64,000 nt of DNA, from the NCBI GenBank assembly GCA_030388825.1, contig CP128835.1, positions 2,970,001 through 3,034,000 of the forward strand. Reading direction: 5' to 3'. The position numbers were made by a program, and so were the translations under genes. Of this stretch, positions 6,951-16,398 are shown piece after piece. Numbering within the stretch: position 1 is the first letter of the stretch; each line of letters opens with the position of its first letter. The notes under the pieces are model-generated. The model saw only the letters and a list, made by a program, of their open reading frames with translations. It was not told the origin of the DNA and did no database searches. The DNA is from Rossellomorea sp. AcN35-11. GTDB lineage: Bacteria; Bacillota; Bacilli; Bacillales; Bacillaceae_B.

Positions 6951-8753
6951 ATGAATAAAAAACCGCCAAATATGAATCGGGCAGGTGCCTTTTTGTTCTG
7001 TACTTTTTCACTCCTATTTTCAATAGTATTTGTTCGTTTTCTTTATATACAAGTAACAGGAGAAATAGAAGGGAAAAATTTAGTTGTAGAAGCATCTAAT
7101 AAATATTTAGAGAATCATATATTAAAGGCAAATAGAGGAACGATATTTGACCGTAGCGAACATGTTCTAGCACAAGACACTCCTTCATATAAAATAATAG
7201 CGATTTTATCTGAGTCAGTAACATCTAACCCTAAAAAACCCAACCATGTTGTCAACAAGAATAGGACGGCTGATGTGTTGTCTAGATATATCAAGTTAGA
7301 AAAGACTGAAATTTACAAACTATTAAATAAAGAAGGGAAATTCCAAGTGGAATTAGGAGCTGTAGGTAATGGAATTTCTACCGAAATGAAAGAAAAAATT
7401 GAAAAGGAAGAATTACCGGGAATTACGTTTCTTACTATAAATAGACGGTCCTATCCAAAAGGGATGTTTGCTTCTCATACCATTGGTCTCACTCAAGCCG
7501 ATGCGAAGAGGAATGGGAACACACAAAACGAGGGTATAATGGGCATCGAAAAAAGTTTAAATACATACCTTAGTGGTAAGGATGGTCAGATAAGATATGA
7601 AAGTGACTTTTGGGGGTATCTATTACCGGATTCAGAAAAGACCATCATTCCCCCAGTGGATGGTGATGATGTTTATTTAACCATAGATGGAAACATCCAA
7701 AAAATTTTAGAAGATGCATTAAATTCCGTTGATAACGAGTATCACCCTAGAAAAATGTTTGCCATTGTATCTGATCCCACTACTGGAGAAATACTGGCAA
7801 TGGCCCAAAGACCATCATTCAATAATGATACAAAAGAAGGTATACGTGACAGTTGGTCAAACTTCATAGTTGAAACCTCTTTTGAACCAGGATCCACAAT
7901 GAAATCATTCTCTTTAGCCGCTGCAGTGGATAGTATGGTATTTGACCCACAAGAATATTATAAATCCGGGCAGACTTTTGTAGATGGCTACCCTTCACCA
8001 ATAAAGGATTGGAATAGAGGGAAAGGATGGGGAACAATTTCGTATTTAGAGGGACTACAACGGTCCTCAAATGTAGCTTTTATTAATCTGTTAGGGAAAA
8101 TAGGAACAGATGAGTATTACACTTATTTAAAATCATTTGGATTCGGTAATAAAACAGGCATTAACCTTCAAAATGAAGCAAAAGGAATAGTACAATATAA
8201 CAATCCAATCGAAAGAGCTACTACAATATTCGGTCAAGGAAGTACCGTGACAGCACTTCAGATGATCCAAGCAGGATCGGCGATTGCTAATGGTGGGAAA
8301 ATGATGAAACCATATGTAGTTTCACGGATAGTAGATAGGGATTCAAACAAAATCGTTAAAGAATTTCACCCAGAGGTCATAAGGTCTCCAATTACCAAAG
8401 AAGCTGCTGATAAAACACGGGAGTATTTAACGTCGACTGTCACGTCCGATATAGGAACAGGGAGGAAATTCCAATTGAATCATTTTCAAGTCTCTGGTAA
8501 ATCAGGTACTGCCCAGATACCAAACCCAAATGGTGGAGGATATTTAACTGCATCCAATGAATATTTGTTTTCATTTTTGGGGATGGCTCCAGCGGATGAT
8601 CCTGAACTGATTGTTTACGTAGGGGTGCAGGAACCTGATTTACCACCAACAGAAATTGGATCAATACCTGTTTCAAAAGTATTTAATCCTGTGATGGGAG
8701 ATAGCCTGATGTACCTTAAACGTATAAAGGCAGATAGCAAAAAAGAATTGTAA
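6951..8753 (+). CDS. Class B penicillin-binding protein (PBP2B/SpoVD-like, without PASTA domains)
   Basis: A DD-transpeptidase that crosslinks peptidoglycan outside the membrane. An N-terminal anchor helix (AGAFLFCTFSLLFSIVFVRF) is followed by the PBP dimerisation domain (RGTIFDRSEHVLAQD) and a transpeptidase domain with the three active-site motifs: STMK (in FEPGSTMKSF), SSN (in QRSSNVAF) and KSGT (in VSGKSGTAQI). It has 600 residues and ends about 75 residues after KSGT, so the two C-terminal PASTA modules usual in PBP2B/SpoVD are absent. It is not in a dcw cluster, so it is probably an accessory enzyme, conceivably of low beta-lactam affinity. The start has only a weak ribosome binding site (AAGGTTGTGAG). 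Confidence 0.88.
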   Translation: MNKKPPNMNRAGAFLFCTFSLLFSIVFVRFLYIQVTGEIEGKNLVVEASNKYLENHILKANRGTIFDRSEHVLAQDTPSYKIIAILSESVTSNPKKPNHVVNKNRTADVLSRYIKLEKTEIYKLLNKEGKFQVELGAVGNGISTEMKEKIEKEELPGITFLTINRRSYPKGMFASHTIGLTQADAKRNGNTQNEGIMGIEKSLNTYLSGKDGQIRYESDFWGYLLPDSEKTIIPPVDGDDVYLTIDGNIQKILEDALNSVDNEYHPRKMFAIVSDPTTGEILAMAQRPSFNNDTKEGIRDSWSNFIVETSFEPGSTMKSFSLAAAVDSMVFDPQEYYKSGQTFVDGYPSPIKDWNRGKGWGTISYLEGLQRSSNVAFINLLGKIGTDEYYTYLKSFGFGNKTGINLQNEAKGIVQYNNPIERATTIFGQGSTVTALQMIQAGSAIANGGKMMKPYVVSRIVDRDSNKIVKEFHPEVIRSPITKEAADKTREYLTSTVTSDIGTGRKFQLNHFQVSGKSGTAQIPNPNGGGYLTASNEYLFSFLGMAPADDPELIVYVGVQEPDLPPTEIGSIPVSKVFNPVMGDSLMYLKRIKADSKKEL

Positions 8754-8903
8754 GTGGGTACTCTTATCTCCCTTACAGAAGTAATACAAAAGATGGCATA
8801 AGGCCTTTCCTTCTTCAAAAACGATGGATAGAGCTGGCTAGGATTCTCGTAAAACTCCTATGAAAAGAATTCATAAAAGATATAAATCATTATTTCCATG
8901 CCC

Positions 8904-10145
8904 TTAGTTGACTGGTAATGAAGTTAGTTTCATGGAAATTTCCCGATAATAGGCACGGATATCACTTAATCCAACAGTGTCATACAAGCTCAATCCTATA
9001 AAATCGGCATGGTCCCATCTATATTGAGTCTTATGATAATTCCAAACGCCTTTTTCAGACGTACTTTGTGCAGGTTGAGCCTTGTGTCCATTCGGATATT
9101 GTGAGGAAGGAACGCTCACTAGACCGTCGTTTGGCCACCATGAAGAACCAAGTTGATTATTTCCATATCTTCCAATGAAAAAGCCGGAAGGATATAATAG
9201 TGGATTCATTGAAGGGAGGGGGAGATTGTACCCTGTTAAGGGAGAATGAAATGTAGCATCCCCTGTATAAGAAAAATAATAAACATCTGAATACGTTTTC
9301 ATTTTTTCGTTCAGCTCTTTTGCTCCTTCTATTGAGAGGTCATATTGACTTGTATCCTTTGTCTTCCAGAAAGGGCTGTTATACATTCGTTCTACATACG
9401 AATAAGTCGGTTCATTCACCTCTCTCTTCAAACCCCAATGATCCAGTTTGAAATCATAGTTAAAAGATTCATTAGAATGCTGGTCTGCCAAATTAACATA
9501 TTTGTATACAAACCCTTTTAGAAAGGGCATAAAGTTTTCTAGTTTATTAGCAAAAGGGGATCCATCATGAGGAGTCGCCAAGGTTGTGATGCTATGAACC
9601 CAATCTTTTCCTCCATCGTAAAGACTGGACATTTGTTGAGCATGAGGATTCTTCTTATGAAAATCCTTTTCTTCTTTACTGCCAGATTTCAGTAATTCCA
9701 GCAACATTCTTGCAGTTTGTCCACCCATACTGTGACCTAGTAGATGTACTCGATTCTCCTCATCCCAATCCGTTTTTTCTCCAGAGTAATTCTTCCCGAA
9801 ACGATGGTGATTATGTTGTAAAGAATGAGCAGCCCCATAGTCAACGGTACCACCCTTTATATAGGCAAATAATTCAGCTGCTCGATCCCAGTTACTTGAT
9901 ACAGGTCCCACTGCAGCTGTAAATGTTTCAAATCCTTGATTGTTTAAATCATTTTCTATATCATGAATTCCCCCCCAATAATAAAAATTAGACACTTCTT
10001 CTTTCCCCCAACCACCTACTCCATGTATTAGGAAAATTGGGTAATCATTGCCTTCAGATTCTCCGGTACTTGCATACATTTTCCTTTCTGGAAACAATAA
10101 AAATATCAAAACCAAAATGACGATCATCTTACTTAAATTAATCAT
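8904..10145 (-). CDS. Secreted triacylglycerol lipase (family I.5 / staphylococcal type)
   Basis: About 413 residues with a signal peptide (MINLSKMIVILVLIFLLFPE). The mature part begins with the oxyanion-loop segment YPIFLIHGVGGWG. The nucleophile Ser sits in GHSMGGQ, the acid Asp in PNDGLVSV, and the catalytic His in WDHADFIG. The zinc-site region DYGAAHSLQHNHHRFG matches that of thermostable Geobacillus lipases and Staphylococcus lipases. There is no long propeptide, so it is closer to the Geobacillus type. The start at 10145 is chosen because AAAGGAG lies nine bases upstream; the ORF extends ten codons further without one. Confidence 0.9.
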   Translation of the reverse strand: MINLSKMIVILVLIFLLFPERKMYASTGESEGNDYPIFLIHGVGGWGKEEVSNFYYWGGIHDIENDLNNQGFETFTAAVGPVSSNWDRAAELFAYIKGGTVDYGAAHSLQHNHHRFGKNYSGEKTDWDEENRVHLLGHSMGGQTARMLLELLKSGSKEEKDFHKKNPHAQQMSSLYDGGKDWVHSITTLATPHDGSPFANKLENFMPFLKGFVYKYVNLADQHSNESFNYDFKLDHWGLKREVNEPTYSYVERMYNSPFWKTKDTSQYDLSIEGAKELNEKMKTYSDVYYFSYTGDATFHSPLTGYNLPLPSMNPLLYPSGFFIGRYGNNQLGSSWWPNDGLVSVPSSQYPNGHKAQPAQSTSEKGVWNYHKTQYRWDHADFIGLSLYDTVGLSDIRAYYREISMKLTSLPVN

Positions 10146-10613
10146 AATTCCATTCTCCTTTATCTGAAATTTCATACTATTAAGATAGTATAAACGTATC
10201 TATAAGCCAATAGGCTAAGTGTCATGTCAGCCTTTAGAACGATAATGTCACTTAGTTCTTCGGGATTGATGTTGATTTGGACCATCCACTTCCTACACGA
10301 CAAAGGTCAGATTTGAATATCTGGGCTTCTTTTTCGTACATAAAAACGCATGTAGGAAATTATTCTGTGATAAGTAGGTATAGTGGTCTTCAATCGAGGA
10401 GTTGAATGTAGGTCTTTTTTCTTGTTTCGACAAAACTTGATATTCTTTTAAGCATACTAACTTCACCGTTGGATGTTGGATATGTATAATCGGATTCAAC
10501 ATTATTAGTCATTTCATAATAATGTAATTTCGTAGGGAGGAGGGTGTCAGTTGAAGATCTGAAATAATGTTTGGAATAGTAGGTAATGAAATAACAAACA
10601 GGAGGAAATGAGA
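10146..10613. other. Upstream region of the nhe operon
   Basis: No gene supported. It must carry the promoters of the lipase and nhe genes. I looked for the PlcR box (TATG-N-A-N4-T-N-CATA) that controls nhe in the B. cereus group and found no match by eye. Confidence 0.4.
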
Positions 10614-11777
10614 ATGATGAAGAAGACTTTAATATCTGGTTTATTGGTAACGACGGTATCTGCTAGCTGTATGATCCCCGTAGGTGCATCGCCTGCAAAT
10701 CCACAACAAGAATATTTAAACTCTATGACTCAAAACTCGATCTCGAACAACACCCTTTCCAACTCGATCCGAACGTTAGGATCTCAGACCCCGCTTATTC
10801 AAGCATATGGACTAGTCATATTACAACAGCCGGAAGTGAAGATTGAGTCGATGCCCAGCATAACAAATCATCAATTATTCGCCAAAAACAATGTAAGGGA
10901 ATGGGTTGATGAGTACAACCCTAAGTTAATTGATTTGAATCAAGAAATGATGAGGTTCAGTTCAAGGTTCGATAGTTATTACAGCAAGCTGACTGAACTA
11001 TCGGAGGAAATGAATGATGATCCACAGGCGAAAGAAAGCTTTCAATATGCTTTTGGTAAACTTCAGGCTCAAGCGCAAAAGATTGAGGGAAATATGGATA
11101 TGACTTCATTGGAACTAATTCGTTATAATACATTGCTCATTCAAGATAGTGAAAATTTTTCAGAACGTGCAAATGCTTCGATTCAAGCTTTGCAAGGTGT
11201 AAATGGAAACATCCCACAAATTCGAGAAGAGATTAAACGAATTCAAGATGAAATACAAGCTGAGCTCACCATCATATTAAATCGTCCTCAGGAAATAATT
11301 AACGGGTCAATCAATATCGGAAAGCAAGTGTTTACAGTTACCTCCAATGGGGCTCAAACGAAAACCGTTGATTTTGTATCAATTGAACACCTTAGCAACG
11401 ACCTGATCAACCTTTCTGATAGCCAAGTATCTGCGGCAGCTTTAACCATTCAACAAAAACAACAAGAGCTGATTCCATTGATACAACAGTTGTCCGAAAC
11501 ACAAATTCAAGCAACCCAGATTACTCTGATTGAGGATCAAGTTGATGGATTTACAGAAATGATTAACCGTCAATTAATGATATTGGACTTTTTGAAGACA
11601 GATTGGAAAGCATTCAATCATGCTATGAAAGAATTGATGAACATGACATCAACAGATGAACCAGTGGATATAAAGGCTTTACAAGAGAAATTATCACACT
11701 TTAAACACATGAGTGACGAAATGAACAAGCAAACAAATCAATTCGAAGATTTCGTCACGAATGTAAATGTTCGATAG
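10614..11777 (+). CDS. nheA: Non-haemolytic enterotoxin component A
   Basis: NheA is one of three secreted proteins that assemble a pore on host membranes. About 387 residues with a signal peptide (KKTLISGLLVTTVSA). Long stretches coincide with my memory of B. cereus NheA: SQTPLIQAYGLVILQQP, NVREWVDEYNPKLIDLNQEM, ILNRPQEIINGSINIGKQVF and the C-terminus SDEMNKQTNQFEDFVTNV. The fold is a long helical bundle with an amphipathic beta-tongue (about residues 225-260). The start at 10614 lies eight bases after GGAGG; 10608 is too close and 10617 is also possible. First gene of a three-gene operon. Confidence 0.92.
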   Translation: MMKKTLISGLLVTTVSASCMIPVGASPANPQQEYLNSMTQNSISNNTLSNSIRTLGSQTPLIQAYGLVILQQPEVKIESMPSITNHQLFAKNNVREWVDEYNPKLIDLNQEMMRFSSRFDSYYSKLTELSEEMNDDPQAKESFQYAFGKLQAQAQKIEGNMDMTSLELIRYNTLLIQDSENFSERANASIQALQGVNGNIPQIREEIKRIQDEIQAELTIILNRPQEIINGSINIGKQVFTVTSNGAQTKTVDFVSIEHLSNDLINLSDSQVSAAALTIQQKQQELIPLIQQLSETQIQATQITLIEDQVDGFTEMINRQLMILDFLKTDWKAFNHAMKELMNMTSTDEPVDIKALQEKLSHFKHMSDEMNKQTNQFEDFVTNVNVR

Positions 11778-11809
11778 TTTATGAATTTCAATAAGAGGGA
11801 GAGAGGAAT

Positions 11810-13015
11810 ATGAAAAAAATACCATTTAAAATAATGACGTTAACAGCTTTACTAGCTTTATCGGCAAGTAATATAGTCCCTGCCAAAGCATCGGCAACAG
11901 AAGCTGCTACTAAATCGAATCAACCAGTCGTGACCATAAACCATGAAGTTGAATACCCAGGTTATTCATTAGGACCCGATGGCCTTAGGGATGCGATGGA
12001 ACGTACAGGTTCAAATGCCTTAGTAATGGACCTTTATGCATTAACGATCATAAAACAAGCCGATGCGAATTTCAATGGTATCACGACTGTTAATGAAGCT
12101 TTGAAATCAAGCATCGTCCATCACCAATCCGTTGCCAGAACGAATGCAAATTACTGGTTGGATGACCTTAAACCCAAGCTTATTTCAACAAACCAAAATA
12201 TCATCAATTATAATACAAAGTTCCAAAACTATTATAATACCTTAGTTACAGCAGTGGATAACCAAAATAAAGAAACCTTGACAAAGGGACTGACAAGGTT
12301 GTCGAACAGTATTTCAGATAATAAAGCCAGTGTAGATGAGCTCATACTGGAATTAAGAACTTTCAGGGACAAAATGACCGCGGATACACAAAACTTTAAA
12401 GGGGATGCCAACCAAATCACGTCAATTTTGGCAAGTCAGGATGCAGGTATCCCTCTGATGCAAAACCAATTGACGACGTACAATCAGGCAATCGACAAAT
12501 ACAATGCGATTATTATTGGATCCTCTGTTGCAACGGCTTTAGGACCAGTTGCAATCATCGGAGGTTCCGTCGTTATTGCCACTGGTGCAGGAACACCTCT
12601 TGGGATCGCATTGATTGCCGGAGGTACAGCAGCAGTAGGAGGAGGGACCACCGGAATCATACTAGCGAAGAAGGAAATGGACAAAGCACAAGAAGATATC
12701 ATGAACATTACTGGTCAAATTTCTCAGGCTCAATTACAAGTAGCAGGGTTAACCAATATCAAAAATCAAACTGAATATCTGACAAGTACCATTGACATTG
12801 CTATTACTGCCTTACAGAACATTTCAAACCAATGGCATACGATGGGATCCAAGTACAATTCGCTTCTTCAAAATGTTGACGCTATCAGTGCTGATGATTT
12901 GATTTTCATTAAAGAAGACTTAAGTATCGCGAAAGATAGCTGGAATAACATTAAAGAGTATGCAGAAAAGATTTATGCTGAGGATATCAAAATTGTAGAT
13001 ACACAAACTCTTTAA
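11810..13015 (+). CDS. nheB: Non-haemolytic enterotoxin component B (binding component)
   Basis: 401 residues, signal peptide up to about PAKASA. In B. cereus, NheB is the main cell-binding component. Hallmarks: YSLGPDGLRDAMERTGSNAL, KLISTNQNIINYNTKFQNYY, NFKGDANQITSILASQDAG, and a strongly hydrophobic beta-tongue (IIIGSSVATALGPVAIIGG and the Gly/Ala-rich run after it) expected to insert into membranes. The C-terminus IKEYAEKIYAEDIKIVDT is also typical. RBS GAGAGAGG. It follows nheA by 32 bases. Confidence 0.93.
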   Translation: MKKIPFKIMTLTALLALSASNIVPAKASATEAATKSNQPVVTINHEVEYPGYSLGPDGLRDAMERTGSNALVMDLYALTIIKQADANFNGITTVNEALKSSIVHHQSVARTNANYWLDDLKPKLISTNQNIINYNTKFQNYYNTLVTAVDNQNKETLTKGLTRLSNSISDNKASVDELILELRTFRDKMTADTQNFKGDANQITSILASQDAGIPLMQNQLTTYNQAIDKYNAIIIGSSVATALGPVAIIGGSVVIATGAGTPLGIALIAGGTAAVGGGTTGIILAKKEMDKAQEDIMNITGQISQAQLQVAGLTNIKNQTEYLTSTIDIAITALQNISNQWHTMGSKYNSLLQNVDAISADDLIFIKEDLSIAKDSWNNIKEYAEKIYAEDIKIVDTQTL

Positions 13016-13025
13016 TAGAAACAGT

Positions 13026-13052
13026 GGAGATCTTCTCGAAAAGGGGATCTCC
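13026..13052 (+). repeat. Inverted repeat between nheB and nheC
   Basis: Arms GGAGATC (13026-13032) and GATCTCC (13046-13052), extended by wobble pairs. B. cereus nhe operons also have an inverted repeat between nheB and nheC, thought to reduce nheC expression. There is no T-run, so attenuation by RNA structure is more likely than full termination. Confidence 0.7.
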
Positions 13053-13080
13053 TATTAAATGAGCAAGGGGAGTGTTTACT

Positions 13081-14163
13081 TTGAAGAAAGCCCGGATTAA
13101 TAAACTGTTCTCATTTATTATACTAATGCTATTTTTGTCATATAGTCTGATACCACACCAAGCTTTTGCTACTGAAAATGGAACCTATTCTTTAGGTCCT
13201 GATAATTTCCAGAATGCCATGGAGAGAATGGCATCCAATGTGCTGATCATGGATAGCTATTCCCTTACGTTGCTAGAACAAACTCCTGTAGATTTTACAG
13301 GTTCAAATTTCATCAGTGAAAATATTAAAGACAATATCAGGGTCCATCAGGAAGATTCACGAATGAATGCCGACCGATGGACAAATCAACTTAAACCTCA
13401 AATGGTGGATGTAAACCAGGATATTGTTGACTATCAATATCTTTTTGAAGTACATTATCTTAATTTACTAAGTGCGATCAATATTCATGACACGGCTACT
13501 TTCGAAAAAGAGTTAGAAACATTATATGCCACCATTTTAGAAAATAAAGAAAATGCAGATAAACTGTTAGTTAATTTCATTGACTTACGAAATGAAATAG
13601 GAGAGGACATGCGTAATTTTAATGATGATCTCAATACAATTTCCAGTATTATTACGAGTCACGAAAGTGGGATTCCACTACTCCAGCAACAAATACAACA
13701 GCACAATGATGCCATCAAAAAGAACAAGGATATGATTGTTACCGGTGGACTCCTATGTCTGTCACTAATCGGATGTATTGCTGGAGGGCCAATGATTGCT
13801 TCAGCCAAGAAAAATATCGATTTTGCCAACAAAGAAATACAAAAGCTAAACAAGAGAATTTCAGATTCACAGGCAGCCATAAGTATGCTGACAACTATAA
13901 ACAATCAGATTAGATACTTAAATGAGACAATAGATACCGCCATCACATCACTCCAAAATATTTCGAATCAGTGGAATACTATCGGCGCGAAATATAACAG
14001 TCTATTAAATAATATTGAAATATTAAGTCCCGATGATTATTCTTTTATCAAAGAAGACCTTAATATTGCAAGGGATAGCTGGGAGGACCTCAAAGAATAT
14101 GCGGACATATTATATGAAGGAACTCAGAAAGTAGAGGAAGATTTACATTCAGTTGCAAGTTAA
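13081..14163 (+). CDS. nheC: Non-haemolytic enterotoxin component C
   Basis: 360 residues from a TTG start eight bases after GGGGAG; a GTG at 13072 overlaps the Shine-Dalgarno and is less likely. Signal peptide to about HQAFA. It shares the family frame with NheB (YSLGPDNFQNAMERMASNVL, TAITSLQNISNQWNTIGAKY, FIKEDLNIARDSWEDLKEYA) but has a shorter hydrophobic hairpin (IVTGGLLCLSLIGCIAGGP). In B. cereus a small amount of NheC primes NheB binding. The weak start codon and the upstream inverted repeat both predict low expression. Confidence 0.9.
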   Translation: MKKARINKLFSFIILMLFLSYSLIPHQAFATENGTYSLGPDNFQNAMERMASNVLIMDSYSLTLLEQTPVDFTGSNFISENIKDNIRVHQEDSRMNADRWTNQLKPQMVDVNQDIVDYQYLFEVHYLNLLSAINIHDTATFEKELETLYATILENKENADKLLVNFIDLRNEIGEDMRNFNDDLNTISSIITSHESGIPLLQQQIQQHNDAIKKNKDMIVTGGLLCLSLIGCIAGGPMIASAKKNIDFANKEIQKLNKRISDSQAAISMLTTINNQIRYLNETIDTAITSLQNISNQWNTIGAKYNSLLNNIEILSPDDYSFIKEDLNIARDSWEDLKEYADILYEGTQKVEEDLHSVAS

Positions 14164-14376
14164 ATGAAGTGATTATCAGAAATATCGATCGTTTGGTATA
14201 CCTAAGACGTTTGTAGACGAATAAAAGCTTGCTCTCAATTTATGAGAAGGTGAGGCAGTACACGACTTAGGCAAGCTTCATATCGTAGTATGTTACGAGG
14301 GACAGATAAGCACAATATTAAAGCTAAAAAAAATTCAAGAAAAAAGGAGATAAAGTTCAAGCTGAAGCCCTTTTAA

Positions 14377-14739
14377 ACAACTTGTTCCAATGTTGAGGAT
14401 CCTCAACTCTTCTTAAACATTGAATCAACGTGGTGTTTCCTGGACCCCGGAGTAAAACAGTATCCTTTCAGTGAGGATGAATTAGAAGATAGTTCGGAAG
14501 AGGAGAAATTTTTACAAATCATTCGAATGAGAAGACAACTGGTGACAAATGTAGAACTGGTTGACGACAATGCTCTCCACTTACTCATTCAATTTGAAAA
14601 CGATTATTCCTTATTTATAAGCGGAAATCATGGCGAATTTGAATGTTGGCAAGCAGGAATTTATGGAGAAAGTGAACTGATAAGTGCACTACCGGGTAAA
14701 GACTTGGCGATCTGGGCTCCGGATACTCTCCCCGAGTAG
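14377..14739 (+). pseudogene. Hypothetical protein, N-terminus lost or frameshifted
   Basis: An open frame of 121 codons has no start before an internal ATG at 14527, although protein-like sequence (DPQLFLNIESTWCFLDPGVK) precedes it. Another frame just upstream (QAEALLNNLFQ) could be the missing N-terminal part, implying an indel near 14385. The C-terminus (ISGNHGEFECWQAGIYGES, then DLAIWAPDTLPE) resembles small cytosolic proteins often found as immunity-like genes; I do not recognise the family. The roughly 200 bases before it show nothing else. Confidence 0.45.
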
Positions 14740-14880
14740 TGAATGCAAGTATTCCTGTTCGAAAAAAATTTGTCATCATCATAGGTATCACCCTTTTAAA
14801 GTCAACTTCCAATTAATGATTCAGGGTGCTTTGATAAGTTACTAGGCAAGTAGTAACAAGTGAACTCTCTAATCATATGA

Positions 14881-14915
14881 AATCGAGCATGTTAGATCTC
14901 ATGCTCGATTTTTTG
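14881..14915 (+). terminator. Strong terminator
   Basis: 11-bp arms AATCGAGCATG and CATGCTCGATT with an 8-base loop, followed by a run of T. Confidence 0.85.
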
Positions 14916-14983
14916 TAGATAAAAAGACCCTTGGATTACCATGGCCTTACTTTTGAAAAAAGCTCTCATCTGCAAGGAACCAA

Positions 14984-15000
14984 GGTACCTGTCCCTGTGG
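14984..15000. repeat. Second copy of the 17-mer intergenic repeat
   Basis: GGTACCTGTCCCTGTGG, identical to 5289-5305. It belongs to a looser family of GGTxCCTGxCCC / GGGTCAGGTG motifs seen also near 5004, 5041, 45290 and 60224. Function unknown. Confidence 0.5.
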
Positions 15001-15099
15001 GTCCCTGATTTTTGTCGAATGTTCGTGATGAATGGAAAGGATTTCCCATAAGGATGTCGAAGAATTAGAGTAGACGCTTTTTCTTAAAGGAGACCTGGT

Positions 15100-16341
15100 A
15101 TGGTAGAGACTGTCCATCATTTAATTTTACATGTGGTATTTATTCTATTTACGATTCTTGTATTTCAAATAGTTACGAGTGAATCGGACAGCGGCACAAA
15201 AGGTTTTCCCCTTAAGTTCTTTCTCATGAATATTGCTATCTTAGTGTTTACCATGACCTTCCCCGTTGTTTACTCTAGCGGATATGTGTACGATTTCAAA
15301 GTGATTCCCATTATCCTTGCCTTTATTTATGGCGGTAAGAGAGTGGGGGTCAGTACGTTCTTCGCCATGCTGGTGATCGGTTTCTTTACCCACCATGTAT
15401 GGATTTTTTTGCTCGTGAATTATGCGATTTATGGTGTGTTGCTGGTCCCATTATCGAGATGGTATAGAAAGTTGACCTGGAAGAATAAAGTGCTCCTGAT
15501 TTCGGTCTTTTATTTGTTCATCCCGGTTACAAGATCCCTGTATTTACTTAAGAACAATGAAGTAGGGCAGCTCCCACTTGTGGCAAGCTCTACCTTGATC
15601 ATATGGATCACGCTGATCCTGACCATGTATCTGATTGAAAACCGGCTGGAACAAACCAGGATCAAAAATGAGCTCATGAAGGCTGAAAAGTTTAATGTAG
15701 TAAGCCAGTTGGCGGCTTCGGTTGCGCATGAAATCCGAAATCCCATGACGACTGTAAGAGGATTCATGCAGCTCTTGCAGAGAGAAACATTAACCAATCA
15801 CCAAAAGAGCTTTATTGACATATCCATACAGGAATTGGACCATGCACAAGACGTCATCAATCAATACCTATCCCTTGCAAAGCCGCAAACGGAGGATTAC
15901 GAGGTGTTCAGTCTAACCGACACCATGAATGAATCCGTTGACGTGATGTCTACATATGCTGTCATGAACAGCATTCAAATCTATCGAAACATCGAAAATG
16001 ACCTGATGATCAAAGGGATAAAGATTGAGATGAAGCAAGTACTGCTCAATCTTCTGAAAAATGCCATCGAGGCGGTAAAAGAAAATGGAGAAATCACCGC
16101 GGCCGCCACTGTACATAAAGACGGCAGAATCATGATACTGATTCAAGATAATGGATCAGGGATGTCTCCGGAACAACTCAAGGTATTGGGAAGACCCTAT
16201 TACTCGACCAAGGAAAAAGGGACGGGACTCGGTTTGACCTTCTGCTATCAAATCGTCAAAAGGTTGAAGGGTGAAATAGAGGTGGAAAGCGAGCGGGGAG
16301 TGGGGACGACGTTTCGGATTTTCTTGCCTGGGAATGTGTAG
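15100..16341 (+). CDS. Sensor histidine kinase of the sporulation kinase type (KinB/KinD-like)
   Basis: 413 residues. An N-terminal membrane domain with about six hydrophobic helices (to residue 190, 5TM-LYT type) is followed by HisKA with phosphoacceptor His in SVAHEIRNPMTTVRGFMQLL and a HATPase domain with N box (LLNLLKNAIEAV), G1 (DNGSGM) and G2 (GTGLGL). Kinases of this architecture feed the Spo0A phosphorelay in Bacillus. There is no response regulator next to it, which fits a phosphorelay kinase. RBS AAAGGAG. The exact paralogue is not assignable. Confidence 0.88.
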   Translation: MVETVHHLILHVVFILFTILVFQIVTSESDSGTKGFPLKFFLMNIAILVFTMTFPVVYSSGYVYDFKVIPIILAFIYGGKRVGVSTFFAMLVIGFFTHHVWIFLLVNYAIYGVLLVPLSRWYRKLTWKNKVLLISVFYLFIPVTRSLYLLKNNEVGQLPLVASSTLIIWITLILTMYLIENRLEQTRIKNELMKAEKFNVVSQLAASVAHEIRNPMTTVRGFMQLLQRETLTNHQKSFIDISIQELDHAQDVINQYLSLAKPQTEDYEVFSLTDTMNESVDVMSTYAVMNSIQIYRNIENDLMIKGIKIEMKQVLLNLLKNAIEAVKENGEITAAATVHKDGRIMILIQDNGSGMSPEQLKVLGRPYYSTKEKGTGLGLTFCYQIVKRLKGEIEVESERGVGTTFRIFLPGNV

Positions 16342-16398
16342 GGAAATGGCATGTTAATGAATAGGCTTTTATGATACATATTTTTTTGAGGTGGTTGT

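Noticed and set aside
10293..10502. 69-codon minus-strand ORF upstream of nhe
   Set aside because: No ribosome binding site, no recognisable features, and it lies in a probable promoter region.
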